In this document: positions 46,047 to 59,034 of the stretch, in pieces
Layout of the letters: every line of letters begins with the position of its first letter
Numbering within the stretch: position 1 is the stretch's first letter
Assembly: GCF_900090045.1 (NCBI RefSeq)
Contig: NC_041784.1
Coordinates: 1,371,501-1,435,500 of the forward strand
Reading direction: 5' to 3'
Length of the DNA stretch: 64,000 bases
DNA from: Plasmodium malariae
Lineage: Eukaryota > Apicomplexa > Aconoidasida > Haemosporida > Plasmodiidae
Translations under genes and position numbers: made by a program
Notes under the pieces: model-generated
What the model was told of the DNA's origin: nothing
The model's database searches: none
What the model saw: only the letters and a program-made list of their open reading frames with translations

Positions 46047-47183
46047 ATGTACGACGAAAGCAAAGAAGATATCATTGATAGGATAAGAGGAGAGAAAGCA
46101 AAAACGAGAAAAGGAAAAGTCATTTTAAAAAAACGAGAAGGAGAATTTCATGAAGGCTCGAAGAATTGCTTATTCATAAGTAGCAACAAAAGAACAGAAT
46201 TGTTAAAAAATTTTATGCAAGATATATATATATTACGTAAACCTTTAACATGTTATATGCCGAAATTGCATCAGAATTTATCGAATTTATTGGATAAGAT
46301 TGACAGTTTAGTGGATATATGTATTTATAATAGCTGTTCTTTTTTTTTTTGTATATTTTCAACTAAAAAAAATCCATCTAGATTTATTTTAGGAAGATTA
46401 TATAATAAAAATATTTTGGATTACTATGTTTTTTCTCTAGTCTCTTTTATTCCATTTCACATATTTCCTTTATCAAAAGAAATTATATCTGATACGAAAC
46501 CCATTGTCCTAATACAAGGATCATACTTCGACCAAACTGATGTTACCAAATACTTGAAAAATATTTTATTTGATTTTTTTAAACACAGAAATGTGGATTC
46601 TTTCACTCGGAATAGTATACAGCGCTTGATAGTTTTGACTGCCTATGAGAGGATTGTCAGCATTGATAACAACTGCGTTAATGGTACTAGTAATACAAGT
46701 AGAGGAGATTCGGGAGAAAACGCTAATAAGTTGGGTAGTGATAATTTAAGTAGCAGTGTAGGTATCAAAGGTGCTCACACGGACAACGTGGGCATCAACA
46801 ACGTTGGTGGCAAAAGTAATCGTAGTTACAGGGATGTAGACGGGAAGAACAAATACGTTATATCATTTCGACAGTACCTACTAAGAAAGGGGGTTTTGAG
46901 CCAAACGGACAAGGACATACCAGAATTAGAAGAAATTGGACCGCGCTTTGAATTCACATTAGAAAACTACAAAATACCTGACTACCATTTATTTCAGGAA
47001 GCTATTAAAAAGGCAGATATCCCTAAAAAGAATAAAATTAAAAAAGTTAAAGTGGATGAGTTTGGAAATAGCATCAAAAGGGTATATGTTCAAAAGCAGA
47101 ATTTTACCAAGTTGCACACAAAGCATACTAAAATTCTTAAAAAGACGAATAAAGTTAATAGCAAAAAGGGGAAACATGAATGA
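46047..47183 (+). CDS. RPF2: Ribosome production factor 2 homologue (Brix domain)
   Basis: 378 residues from the ATG at 46047; the frame is open upstream through a T run, but 'MYDESKEDIIDRIRGEKAKT' is the sensible start. RPF2, with RRS1, loads the 5S rRNA particle into the growing 60S subunit in the nucleolus. The basic 'KTRKGKVILKKREGEF' entry and 'NCLFISSNKRTELLKNFMQD' begin the Brix domain, followed by 'LRKPLTCYMPKLHQNL', 'CSFFFCIFSTKKNPSRFILG' and 'RLYNKNILDYYVF', typical of RPF2. 'PIVLIQGSYFDQTDVTKYLK' lies near residues 155-175. A parasite-specific Asn/Gly/Ser insert lies at about 205-275. 'GPRFEFTLENYKIPDYHLFQ' then gives the expected end of the domain, and the tail is Lys-rich. Confidence 0.93.
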   Translation: MYDESKEDIIDRIRGEKAKTRKGKVILKKREGEFHEGSKNCLFISSNKRTELLKNFMQDIYILRKPLTCYMPKLHQNLSNLLDKIDSLVDICIYNSCSFFFCIFSTKKNPSRFILGRLYNKNILDYYVFSLVSFIPFHIFPLSKEIISDTKPIVLIQGSYFDQTDVTKYLKNILFDFFKHRNVDSFTRNSIQRLIVLTAYERIVSIDNNCVNGTSNTSRGDSGENANKLGSDNLSSSVGIKGAHTDNVGINNVGGKSNRSYRDVDGKNKYVISFRQYLLRKGVLSQTDKDIPELEEIGPRFEFTLENYKIPDYHLFQEAIKKADIPKKNKIKKVKVDEFGNSIKRVYVQKQNFTKLHTKHTKILKKTNKVNSKKGKHE

Positions 47184-47924
47184 GCGACTTCCAGTACATG
47201 TAGTACATATATCCAAGTACAGCCCACACGAGATGGGTAAACTGTTACACGAACGTGTTGTATATACGTACATGTGAACATCGGTATATATACACCCACA
47301 CATATATATATATATATATGTATATATACTACTCACCTGTACACGTACAAATGAAGCGAACAAACGACATATTATTTGGGATGTACAATTTTCATACGTG
47401 TTCAGGCCTTAAGCAGGAACAGGCAAATTTTAATATCTATAAATATTTATATTTTACATTTCAGAAAAGAAGCTACACATTAGGCTTTTATTTTTGGCCT
47501 GCCCTTAACATGATAATTTATGTGTGTAAATTCGGTTCTTACGATTTTTTTCAGTTTATTTATTCTGCTTTATTTTGCTTCATCTTCTTTCGCTTTTGCT
47601 TTTGCTTTTTTTTTTTTTTTTTTTTTTTTTATTTTTACTAAATATGTTGTTTTTAAGAAGTTAAACAAAAAAAAAAATGTTATACACACATATGTGTGCA
47701 CAATATGTGTTTATACGACGTATTAACAAAAATGTTAACTTGCAGGCAACAATAAAAGGTTCACATGGAGTGCTCGTATGCTCGCGCATGCGCGTGCACA
47801 CACACACACACACCTTCACATGTACTTATATACATACGTATATGTGTGCGCATACATGTATACTCCCCGTATGAAGAATACTAGGGCAGTATTCCTGTGC
47901 GTCAACTGAACCAACAGATCGATT
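47184..47924. other. Convergent intergenic region between RPF2 and CstF-64
   Basis: CATA and TA microsatellites, a T run at 47605-47635 and a CA run near 47800. No gene seen. Confidence 0.7.
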
Positions 47925-49886
47925 CTAAATCGGCCCATTAACACTGTGCCCTTGACTCCTCAGGGACTTCCTTATGGATAAGACACGCAATATTTGTTCG
48001 TTGCTCCAGTTCAACATATCAGCATATTTACTTTTTAAAATATTTCGAAGAATGCTTTTTTGATTAATTACTTCTTTTATTAAATCTTCTTCTGCATGTG
48101 GAATATCATTTAAGGTCACTTTCAATTTATTTAAAAGCATTTTTAAATGTTCATTCATCATTGTATTATTATCATCTGTTTTATTCATTTCGTTATTTAC
48201 ATTTATATTAATATTTACATTTTTTACTCTGATCGTCTTTTCGTCATTTATCTCTTCTTCATTATTCCTATCTATTAGTTTAATTCCTCTTCGTTGATTG
48301 TTGCTATATTTTTTTATCTTATTAATAAGTTTTTTCCCATACGCTACATGTTGGTTATCATCCTTGTGTACATTCGATTCATTAACAAGCTTTTCTTGCA
48401 TATCTTCATTTCGTTTATCATTTGCTCCATTTGTTCCACTGCCTCTTCTATCATAATATTTGCACTTGTCCATAGTTACTTCAGTTGAGTGCACATGTTC
48501 GATGTAACAATTGGATATATCATTTGTATTTCTGTTTTGCTCATAATTTGGTATATCATACATATCACGATTAGTCCATGCCAGCACTCCATCATGCATA
48601 ACTTTGGGCGATTCGTTCTTCAAGTTTTGTAGCTCGTCATGCAGTTCGTTATCAAGCTCATTACGCACTGCGTTATGCACCATATCCCTTTCTTTATTCT
48701 GATCTTCATTAAACGACTCATTTTTCGTTTTCGCACTTGCACCTCCACCATACAATGGACGCGTGTTAGACCTCAATTGACTGGCAATGAGATTCCTTTT
48801 CCTGTGCGCACCATTGCTGTTACCATTGTCATTACCTCCCCTAAATCTATCGCTAGGTCTATCGCTGTACTTATCGCTAGGTCTATCGCTGTACTTATCG
48901 CTAGGTCTATCGCTGTACTTATCGCTACATCTATCACTGTACTTATCGCTACATCTATCACTGTACCTATCGCTATGCCTATCGCTATGCCTATCGCTAT
49001 GCCTATAGCCATGCCTATCGCTATGCCTATCGTTGTGCCTATCGCTGTACTTATCGTTGTATCCATCTCTATAACCGTCGTTGTACTTTCCCTTGTCGAG
49101 GGTGTATCCCTCGTAATCCCCTTCAGCAAGGGAATTAGTCTTTTCTTGCATATATGTTGTTACCCATTCTGCATTACCATAATGACAAAACCTGTCATCT
49201 ATCTGTGTATTTGCTTCTACGTCAATCCCTCTGTCTATATCATTGTTGGTGTTCATTCCATAAAAACTATTACCTTTATTCTTGGTGAAATCATTTTTTG
49301 CATTACTGTAAAGATGTTTTTGCTTTTTTGTGCTAAACATATCTGTAGATCCTTTTTTTTTTGCGTATTTTTGGACAAATTGATTATTCATACTTTTGTT
49401 ACTGTTATAATTGTACGTATTATGGTAAAGAGAAACTGATGTGTTATTATAATTCTTATAATTTACATATTTATTTTTGTTTATTTTGTTGGAGTAAACA
49501 TTCATTTCTTTACTAATACCTGTGGAAGGAGCTACTCGGTTAAATGCATTGAGATGCACAGTTTTGTTCGTCATATGATTCTTCTTTTTTGACACATCAG
49601 TATTGTTACACCCAATAAAGTGGTTAATATTTCCGCCAAGGAAGTTACTTCCTTGAGTGTTACTTCCTCTGGGGTTACCTCCTCTTGTGCTACTTCCATG
49701 AGTGTTACTGCCGTAAATACTGCCAATGCTTCCTCCTCCAGTATTCTTGAAATCATCGGAATCTTCCTTATGTCCGCTTCTACTAGTACTATTAAAAGAA
49801 TTGGTAAATTTTCCATAATATTTATTCCTCATGTTATTTCTATTATTAGTATGACTGCTGCCATTTAACATTTCATTCGTTTTAGA

Positions 49887-49952
<66 letters not shown>

Positions 49953-51841
49953 CCCTATATGTGTGCTAATGTTACTACTGTTATATTTATCATAATACAA
50001 TTTTTTATTATTATTTATTTGATGACTATATTTTAGTTCTTCTAAAATATTATTCGAATCATCCATCATTATTCTTTTCTTTTCATTTAACGGAATGGTA
50101 CTATCATTAATTTCATTTATATGAAAATCCGTTCTGTTCCTTCTTATACCTTTTTTTCCAAAATTGTCTACATATATAAAAGGTTTAGACTGCTCTTCAA
50201 AATATTCATAATGATTCCCCTCATATGGAGCTGCTTCCTCCGGTTCATTAGTCTTATGCATATGCATATACGAACTCGTATCCATGTTCATATGCATATT
50301 CATCTTCACCCCTGTCCATATCTTATTTCCCCCCTGTTCTGTTTCTTTTTCATTTCCTCCCTCCTGACCTTGCATGTTCGACATATTAGACATCTTAGAT
50401 GTGCCACCTACCACTATCTCTACTTCCTCCTCATCATCATATGGCTCCCCCCCTTTTGACGTGTACAAATACTGAAAATTATCTTTAATTTTATAAAAAC
50501 GGCTAAGACTAATTTCTTCATCATTTAATTGATAAATGTCTACGTTTAAAATTCCAAGAAGAAAAAGAGCATGAACTAGAGAATAATATATGGTTTTATT
50601 TTCATTTAACATCTTAATAGCTGTTTGAGGAGATAATCTTACTAATTCTTGTAGTTTATTTATTAACAAAACAATATCATACATATTCATATTATCTATT
50701 ATGGATTTCCCATACCTTGTTATATTTCCCTTTTCATTTATTATTTCGATTTTCCCTTTTTTTTTGGTCATTAACTTTTTACTGTTCCGTATGTTCCTTT
50801 CTCTGGTTTCTTCCCTAACAAGAATGGAATCACAAGCATTGCTATCATCGAATCTATCATCGTTGCTATCACCATTACCATCATTTTCATTTGTACCTGC
50901 ATCATGCATACTTACATTAGAGCTATATTTGTAGCTTCCATACAACCCTTTCTCGTGGTTTACTCCTTCCCTTTCGATTTCTTCTGTATCATTTACATTA
51001 TCCTCTTCAATTAAGTCAATCCATATGGAGCTATTTTCAAGACAGTTTTTTTCAACAAAGGATCCAACATCTTCTTCATTTACCTGTTCGTTTACTCTTT
51101 CTCTTCCTTTCAAACGCAAATACCCGTGGCAACTTTTCACCCCAAACTGCGTTCTCTTCAGCCTAATAAAATGGAAGTAGTAACAAATGGACCTAGTAGC
51201 ACATATCGAAGCACGAAATTTCGAACAATGGAAATAGGATCTTTTTGTTCTTCCTTACCTGCAGTATGTTAGTTCATACTTTGGCGAAAAATATTCTCTT
51301 AATTTATCTTCTGTTACGTCAAAAGGTAGATTAGATACTACAAAGAAAAAAAAAAAAAAAAAAAAAAAAGAAGCAAAGGAATGGTTAACAATGAATTTGA
51401 GTCAAAATACTTAACAACTTGGAAACAACGAACATTTTATTTTGAATGGAGAAAAAATGTGTATACATGCCAAAATAGCACACAAATGCAAGTGCCCAAA
51501 AGCTATAATTTTCCAAAGACTCATGTAGGGCGTATTGGGAGTAAGATTTAAGTATATACGTAACTCTACATATATATACATATATATACATACATATACA
51601 TACATATACATATATATACAAACATATACATATATATACATACATATACATATATATACATACATATACATATATATATATACATATATATATGTACAAT
51701 TATACCTTAGCGAAATTTAAAAATGTATACATTTAAAAAAAAAAAAAAAAATACTTCCTCAAATAATAGCATATGGATGAACAAAACAAATGGAAAGAAG
51801 TACTCACCAAAATATAGCTTTGTATCTGAACATTCTACCAT
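47925..51841 (-). CDS. Cleavage stimulation factor subunit 2 (CstF-64)-like RNA-binding protein
   Basis: Three exons, 51841-51808, 51337-51259 and 51162-47925, join in phase to 1116 residues. CstF-64 binds the GU-rich element downstream of poly(A) sites in mRNA 3' end formation. The N-terminal RRM is built across all three exons: '[20 protein letters not shown]' contains RNP2, and '[13 protein letters not shown]' takes the RNP1 position. A hinge-like helical block at about residues 196-245 ('[20 protein letters not shown]', then '[15 protein letters not shown]') matches the segment that binds CstF-77. The C-terminus has '[20 protein letters not shown]', like the family's C-terminal helix bundle. 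Between them is a long parasite-specific linker with poly-Asn and Asp-Arg-His-Ser repeats. Family naming rests on the order of these three blocks. Confidence 0.75.
48850..49060 (-). repeat. Coding 12-base repeat in the CstF-64 linker
   Basis: About 17 units of a 12-base motif (for example TATCGCTATGCC), encoding [12 protein letters not shown] and Asp-Arg-Pro-Ser. The residues resemble charged RD/RS-like segments of RNA-processing proteins. Confidence 0.9.
49889..49953 (-). repeat. Poly-Asn codon run in CstF-64
   Basis: About 21 consecutive AAT codons (ATT on the plus strand) in the unstructured linker. Confidence 0.95.
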
Positions 51842-54361
51842 TTAGATGAAGCTTCTTTAGGCATATATTAACAAGTCTACTTTGTTAGTCTCTATCAAAA
51901 GCAAAGACGCAAAACGATGCATTCGTATTAGTAGCTGTAGGCAGAAGATGGTTAAATGACTGAACCGCGTTTTTCCTTTTATTCACATCTTTTCCTTTCA
52001 CTGGGCAGTTCGAGAAAAAATGGGAGCAAAATTTAAAACAAAAAATTTAAAACAAAAAATTAAAAACAAAAAATTAAATATAAAAAATAACGAAATAACG
52101 AAATAACGAAATAACGAAATAACAAAATAACGAAATAACAAAATACGAATAAAAAATAAAATAGATAAAATACGAATAAAAAATAAAATAGATAAAATAC
52201 GAATAAAAAATAAAATAGATAAAATACGAATAAAAGATAAAATAGATAAAATACGAATAAAAGATAAAATAGATAAAATACGAATAAAAAATAAAATAGA
52301 TAAAATACGAATAAAAAATTCGAAATTCGAAAAAACTTAAAAAATAGTAAAAAAAGCTGTGAAGTTCAGGTAAAAAAAAAAAAAAAATTTTAAGTATGCT
52401 AAAAATTCATTTTACTTTCGCTCTTTTTTATTACATTATATTTTTATTGGGGATCCATAAATTGTTGTAAGAGAATAATAAAGGAAAAAAATATAAAAAA
52501 ATTATGATATTACAAAATTATGATATCACAAAATTATGATATTACAAAATTATGATATTACAAAATTATGATACAAAATTATGATATTACAAAATTATGA
52601 TATTACAAAATTATGATATTACAAAATTATGATATTACAAAATTATGATATTACAAAATTATGATATTACAAAATTATGATATTACAAATTATGATATTA
52701 CAAAATTATGATATTACAAAATTATGATATTACAAAATTATGATATTACAAATATATATTACAAAATTATGATATTACAAAATTATGATATTACAAAATT
52801 ATGATGTTACAAAATTATGATATTACAAAATTATGATGTTACAAAATTATAAAATTATACGTGTTATAAATAGTACTTACATTGCAAACGTTAAAAAGAT
52901 GTAAGTACCACAAATATATGAACAATGTGCATGCCCTTTTTTTATATTTTTCTTTTTCCTTTTTTTTCTATGAACATTTTTAACCTTTTTTTACAGTAAA
53001 CGCGTAAAAAAGATAAAACATTTGTTTTTCCTATTCTCGTTTCACAATTCATTCATTTATTTATTTGTTTATTCGTTCGCTCATTCGTTAGTTTATTCTT
53101 TCGTTTGTTCATTTATATTGTGTTATTATTTTTTGCGAGAATCAAACATTCACGTCTTTTCTTTTAATATTTTTAATAACACTGTGTTAAAAATGTAAGA
53201 TTATGTACATAATACATGTACTTAATTATTTTCAAAAACAGTTTAATTCTGTTACAATTTTGAATGGATTGTAGGCAGTTAGTTGGGCAAATACTGATGT
53301 TTAGTTTATTCAAAATGGTACTAAGTAGGTACAAGCATTCATATATATATGTATGTATCTATGTATCTATATATCTATATATCCATATATGCTTATAACA
53401 CTTTTGTCCAAATCTTAGATATGCATAACTTGGAACATATTAGGTGAAAAGAAAAGTAAGGATTCTTGTAGAGTTGAAAAGTGGGAATAATTTAAAAGTA
53501 TATAGGCACATATATATATATACATATATATGTGTATTTTTTTTTTTTTTTTATTAACACAAGTAAGTTCATATCAAACATGACCAAATTATTATACCGA
53601 AACAGCTGTATAAATAATACAAAGCGAACATGTTTGAACAATTGTATGTCGCTTTTTGCACACATCTTTGCAGTAGTGGCAGGTTTGACATGATATGTAC
53701 ACAATTGTAATATTTTTTAATGTGCCATATCCAACTGTTATAATATACATTTGCATATATACATATGTATATATTTCTATTTATTTATTAATGTGTAGTT
53801 GAAGTAGTTCATAAATATGATACAAATATGTAGCAATTTTATAAAATACCCGTGTACCGCACATTACTAAACCTCATTGTTAATAATATGAAATGAAAAA
53901 AAAAAAAAAAAAATTGGAAAATTCGTATATATAACATGATACAATGTTTATTTTATTTTATAATCGTCACACAATATTGCTGTTTCCAAATGAAAAAAAT
54001 TGCACACATACGTAGGCACGTGTATGTATATATTTATATAATGGCACAAGTACATATATATACCGATTTGCATATACTTATTAACATGTACATATATATT
54101 CGTACGTACATATGCTACTGTAATATTGTTAAATTATGTCGCAGGAAATTCAATAAAGTGTTATTTCTTTGGGCTTGTTCAAAGTGCTCTTTTTATTTTT
54201 GAAACGACTGTAATATTTTAGTGCTTTTAATAAAAATTTATTTAAATAAAAGAAGGTTAAAAAGAAAAAAAGAGCAATGTAAAAAACTTAAATTATATGT
54301 AATAGAACGAAAAATATGTTAACCGAAATGAACTATTACCTTTTTATCTATACACAAATAA
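51842..54361. other. Intergenic region upstream of CstF-64
   Basis: Contains a 27-base repeat of AAAATACGAATAAAAAATAA-type units (52130-52320), a 16-base ATTATGATATTACAAA array (52497-52850), TTCATT units near 53045-53110 and TA/CATA runs. Unique sequence near 53130-53700 has no convincing ORF. Confidence 0.7.
52497..52850. repeat. 16-base tandem array
   Basis: About 21 copies of ATTATGATATTACAAA with a few short or variant copies (TATGATGTT, TATATATT). Lies upstream of the CstF-64 gene. Confidence 0.95.
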
Positions 54362-56483
54362 TTATACTCTTCTGTTCTTCAGCTTTTCTAGCAGTTCTTT
54401 ATCATATCCAGGCATAATACACTGTGCCCCCAACAAGCTACATGACGTCAAAAAAAAAAAAAAAAAAAAAAAATTTGCACATACACAGCTAATTCATGTG
54501 CATAATTTTTTGGAATTATTTGTAATTTTATTCAATTTTAAGCAATTTGTTTAGGTCATTTTAATATATTTAATTTTTATTCTTTGTTTTCCTTATTTTT
54601 CTTATTTTTCTTATTTTTCTTATTTTTCTTATTTTTCTTATTTTCCTTATTTTCCTTATTTTCCTTTTTTTCATTTTTATCCTTACAATTTCTTTTTCGG
54701 CTGTTTTTCAGTGACGTTTTCCTCATCATCATTTACATGAACACCTTGCCTGTTCATATCATAACTTTCTCCTTCGTCAGAACTTTTATCTTTGCTACGT
54801 AGTCCAACTCCACTATATTCCATTTGAACTCTTTCGTTCTTGGAAATAATTCTGCAATAATTATGTTAAACAAGAACGCGAAAAGAGGGTAAGGTAAAAA
54901 ACAGCAAAAATAACGCGATGAAATAGGATTAAAAGGAATATATTATCAGAGGTAGCTATAAATGATAAATTATTAACATCATTTCTATGATTAGCAGCAC
55001 TTCTAAGATCAGAAGCACTTCTAAGATCAGCAGCACTTCTAAGATCAGCAGCACTTCTATGATCAGAAGCACATCTATGATCAGCAGCACTTCTATGATC
55101 AGAAGCACTTCTAAGATCAGCAGCACTTCTATGATCAGAAGCACTTCTAAGATCAGCAGCACTTCTATGATCAGAAGCACTTCTAAGATCAGCAGCACTT
55201 CTATGATCAGAAGCACTTCTAAGATCAGCAGCACTTCTATGATCAGAAGCACTTCTAAGATCAGCAGCACTTCTATGATCAGCAGCACTTCTATGATCAG
55301 AAGCACTTCTAAGATCAGCAGCACTTCTATGATCAGAAGCACTTCTAAGATCAGCAGCACTTCTATGATCAGAAGCACTTCTAAGATCAGCAGCACTTCT
55401 ATGATCAGAAGCACATCTATGATCGGAAGCACATCTACAATTAGCAATATTTCTATAGAGAGAAATACTCCTATACATGGAGCAGTTCTCCTTTTAATGA
55501 TGGTGTTACCTGGACGCCTTCACTATTGCTTCCTTAGTTATATTATCTGTAAATCCGTTATTGCTTAATTTTTTTACCTTCGCTACAAGTGGACCCACTC
55601 TACAAATTTAACAAAAAAGAGTTAACAATAAAAAGGTGCAGAAATAAAAAAAGATTAGCTATACATATGCATATATATACATGCACATGATCAGCAGTTA
55701 CACAAGCTCCTCTTATCATTTAAATCAGGTATGATTTTTATTTATACTTATAAACATTTTTTTCTTCTTTTCTTGTTCGCACGACAGCATTAATATGTGT
55801 AACACGTATGTAAGGGTATATGTACCATGTGCGTAGTACTTATGTAGCACGTATGTTATATGTATGTGTCTGTGTGAGTGTACGAATATTTTTTTTTTTT
55901 TTTTTTTTTTTCATAATCTTTTCAACTTTTTGAGTTCTTTAAAAATAATTTTGCGAAAAAATAATAATAAGTGTTATAATTGTTCAATTTGAACATGAAC
56001 AATGCAGGAAAATATGTCGTCATGATGTAACGAAGGAGCAAATAATAGACGTTTACGAAATGTCTTTTACTTTATTTCATTAAACTGGTTTTATGTGGTT
56101 TTGTTCTTTTTCATTTACTCCATATTATATTTCCTAAGTTTCATTTTTTTTCTTTTTTCTTTTTTTTTTATTTATTTTTCCTTGTTTTAATTTATTTTAT
56201 TTTAGTTTATTTATTTATTTTATTCTATTTTTTTTTTTTTTTCGATGAATTACCACCATTTACTGCACAATACACCCCCTCAATTAAGAAACGAAGATTT
56301 TTTGTCTTTCAGTCCAATGTTGTATCTTTACCTGTTCGATGAAATTTCTTCATCTAAATTTTTTCCACGTTGTAGTACTTCATGCATTTGCAAATTCAAA
56401 TTGTCATTTTCCCCTTTTATATTTTCTTGTTCTTCCTTAAGATCATCACTCATACTTACATTTTCTTTATCGTTGCATTCCAT
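54362..56483 (-). CDS. Conserved-looking protein of unknown function, 160 residues
   Basis: I do not recognise a family. Four exons, 56483-56332, 55599-55510, 54851-54687 and 54437-54362, all phase 2 junctions, join to 483 bases. Exon 1 is acidic and coiled-coil-like ('MECNDKENVSMSDDLKEEQE'). Exon 2 reads 'VGPLVAKVKKLSNNGFTDNI'. Exon 3 has 'QMEYSGVGLRSKDKSSDEGE' and a charged stretch. The last exon ends 'MPGYDKELLEKLKNRRV'. No signal peptide or membrane segment is visible, so it is probably a soluble, mostly helical protein. Exon 3 could instead end at its own TAA two bases after the junction, but the GTAAGG donor and in-phase last exon favour splicing. Intron 2 holds a large minisatellite. 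Confidence 0.6.
54985..55445. repeat. 18-base intronic minisatellite
   Basis: About 25 units of 18 bases, mostly alternating AGCACTTCTAAGATCAGC and AGCACTTCTATGATCAGA, giving a 36-base higher-order pattern. It lies inside intron 2 (54852-55509). Long ORFs run through it on both strands. Confidence 0.93.
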
Positions 56484-56559
56484 AGTTAATCGTTAAAAAA
56501 GAAAAAACATAGGTACCGTGTGTACATATATATTTATGTATATACAATTTTACGGCAAA

Positions 56560-56750
56560 AAAAGGAAGCAACAAAGGAAGCAACAAAGGAAGCAACGAAG
56601 GAAGCAACGAAGGAAGCAACGAAGGAAGCAACGAAGGAAGAAAAAAAGGAAGCAAAAAAGGAAGCAAAATAGGAAGCAAAATAGGAAGCAAAAAAGGAAG
56701 CAAAATAGGAAGCAAAAAAGGAAGCAAAATAGGAAGCAAAAAATCAGACC
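56560..56750. repeat. GGAAGCAAC-type purine-rich tandem repeat
   Basis: About 16 units of 11-12 bases, AAGGAAGCAACA changing to AAGGAAGCAAAA towards the right. It lies just upstream of the start of the 160-residue protein gene. Confidence 0.9.
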
Positions 56751-57677
56751 AAAATAGCAAACAAACACACAAATATTATGTGTGTAAATGTCTGTAAAAT
56801 ATACGAGTATTAAACCTGAAAAGTTAAAATATTTCTCTCAGCATTAACACATTTTTTTTTCTTTTTTTTTAGGTTGTTGTGTTTCTTAAATAACATTAAA
56901 AGTCTGTTATTTTATTTTAGTTATTGCATGAGAAGGTTATAAAAAATTTGGTAAGCTTGAATAAGGACCTTCAGTATTTAGCAATATATATATTTTTTTT
57001 TTTTTTTTTTTTTTTCTGTTTTTCCTTTTTTTTTTTTTTTTTTTTCTGCTTTTCCTTTTTTCTTTTTTTTTTTTTTTTCTGCTTTTCCTTTTTTCTTTTT
57101 TTTTTTTTTTTCTCAAGTATTAATTTAGTGCACAGATAAAATGGAAAAAAATAGGAAAAAAAAAAAAAATGATCTCAGTGGATTAATAACAATATTAAGG
57201 GAAAATAATTGCATAGTTACTTTTTGCCTCTTACTGTTCTCAAAATTTCCTCACATTTACAGTTATGTTTTTTCTTTTAATATAACCTAGTAAGTATGTT
57301 AATGTAGTTTTATTTATTTTTATTTTTTTAAGCGATGTTAACTTATATTCCTTACAACAGCTTCTACATCATATAATAAATTTTTTTGTTCATTCATAAA
57401 TGTTTATTACGTTTATTATGTTTATCACGTTCATTTTGTTTATTACGTATAATACGTATATATTACGCATGTTACATTCTACCCATTCACTGAACAACAT
57501 CCCGTTTCACTGATATTCGCGTTAATATTTAAAAAAAATAATAAAAAGGTACTTCCTCCCTTCACACATACTATAAGGGAAAAACTAATGTTGATTATAT
57601 TTTTATGAGTTATAATAATTAAGTAAGCATTTTATTCTTACAAAAGAGGAAAATTATTTTTGATAAAGATTAAAAAT

Positions 57678-57717
<40 letters not shown>

Positions 57718-59034
57718 GTTTATAGCATTACGAACTTTTGAAAGTATGAAACTTTTTATATATTTCATTTTATAAAATTCTCAAGGTATTTTTCTTTTAT
57801 TTGTGTTTCCTATATATTTTAAATATTTTAAGGATTAACAAATGGTGAAACATCAAACATTTCAAAAGGGATGAAAAAATTTGATAAGCGAAACAATTGT
57901 TTTATTTTCCCTTTTAAGGTTTTTCTCAGTCCATAACTCGTAAAAATGATTCGCACAAAAAAAAAAAAAAAAAAAGATTTTTATTACTATACATATATAT
58001 ATATACATCTACATATCTAAACGCTTATGGGCTCAGAAAAAAATATGCTTTTTGAAAAAGAACTACAAAACGTAATGTGCACGGAAAATTAAAAAAAAGA
58101 TTGGGAAATTAATATCATGCACATTGATTAGACTAAACTTGTATAAATATCTTATTAAAAAATAAAAAAAAAAATTTGCCGCCCATGTTGTTTACTTATT
58201 AATAATGATACATATATCTACATTTAATATGTACATACGTTAGAGTATATACATATCACAAAAGCCATGGTTTTTTTTTGTTTTATAAAAGTTCCATCAC
58301 CACCTTTTCCAAAAAAAAAAAGAATAATAAAATAAATAAAAAAATAAAAAAATAAAAAAATAAAAAAATAAAAAAAAAAAAAAAAAAAAAAAAATAAAAA
58401 AAAAAAAAAATAAAAAAATAAAAAAAATAAAAAAAAAAAAAAAAAAAAATAAAAAAAAAAAAAAAATAAAAAAAATAAAAAAATTAAAAAAAATTAAAAA
58501 ATAAAATAACTCCATTAAACCGGTAAAAGTTCTTAAATTGTTCAATTGTCTATTTTAACATATCATTTAAGGTCAAAAAATAGATAGTACGGTTATGTTC
58601 AACATATATATATATAGGTACATATATGTATGTGCCTATCGTAGGTAAGAACAAATGGTACTCTTTTTGTTAAACGTGCTTAGAATTACACAAATTTTAA
58701 ATACCATCCTGGATATCCGTATAAACAGAAGCATATTAACGTTTTATTATTTTAACTTTAGTTTTTGTGTTATATATTATCGTTGTTATTTTGCTTTTGC
58801 TTTTGTTTTTGCTTATTTTTTTTTTTTTTTTTATAAACCTATTTGCCTTTTTTTGTTTTTTTTAAATATGAAAAAGAAAACAAAAATAAGGAAGCAAAGA
58901 CAACCATATATATTTTGTGAAGGAACATAGAGAAAACGAATAAAAGCAAAAAAAAGCGAAAAGGAAAAATAAAGTATAAAACATAAAAGAAAAACAAAAA
59001 GGGGCTCATAATATGCAAATAACACATTTTCATT

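Noticed and set aside
54861..55568. ORFs of about 160-205 residues in RSAADL/RSASDH or ISSTSK units
   Set aside because: They lie within an intron whose flanking exons join in phase; the frame is open only because the repeat period is 18.
58297..58545. Phe-rich ORF on the minus strand
   Set aside because: It is the reverse translation of an A-homopolymer-rich stretch with no complexity.
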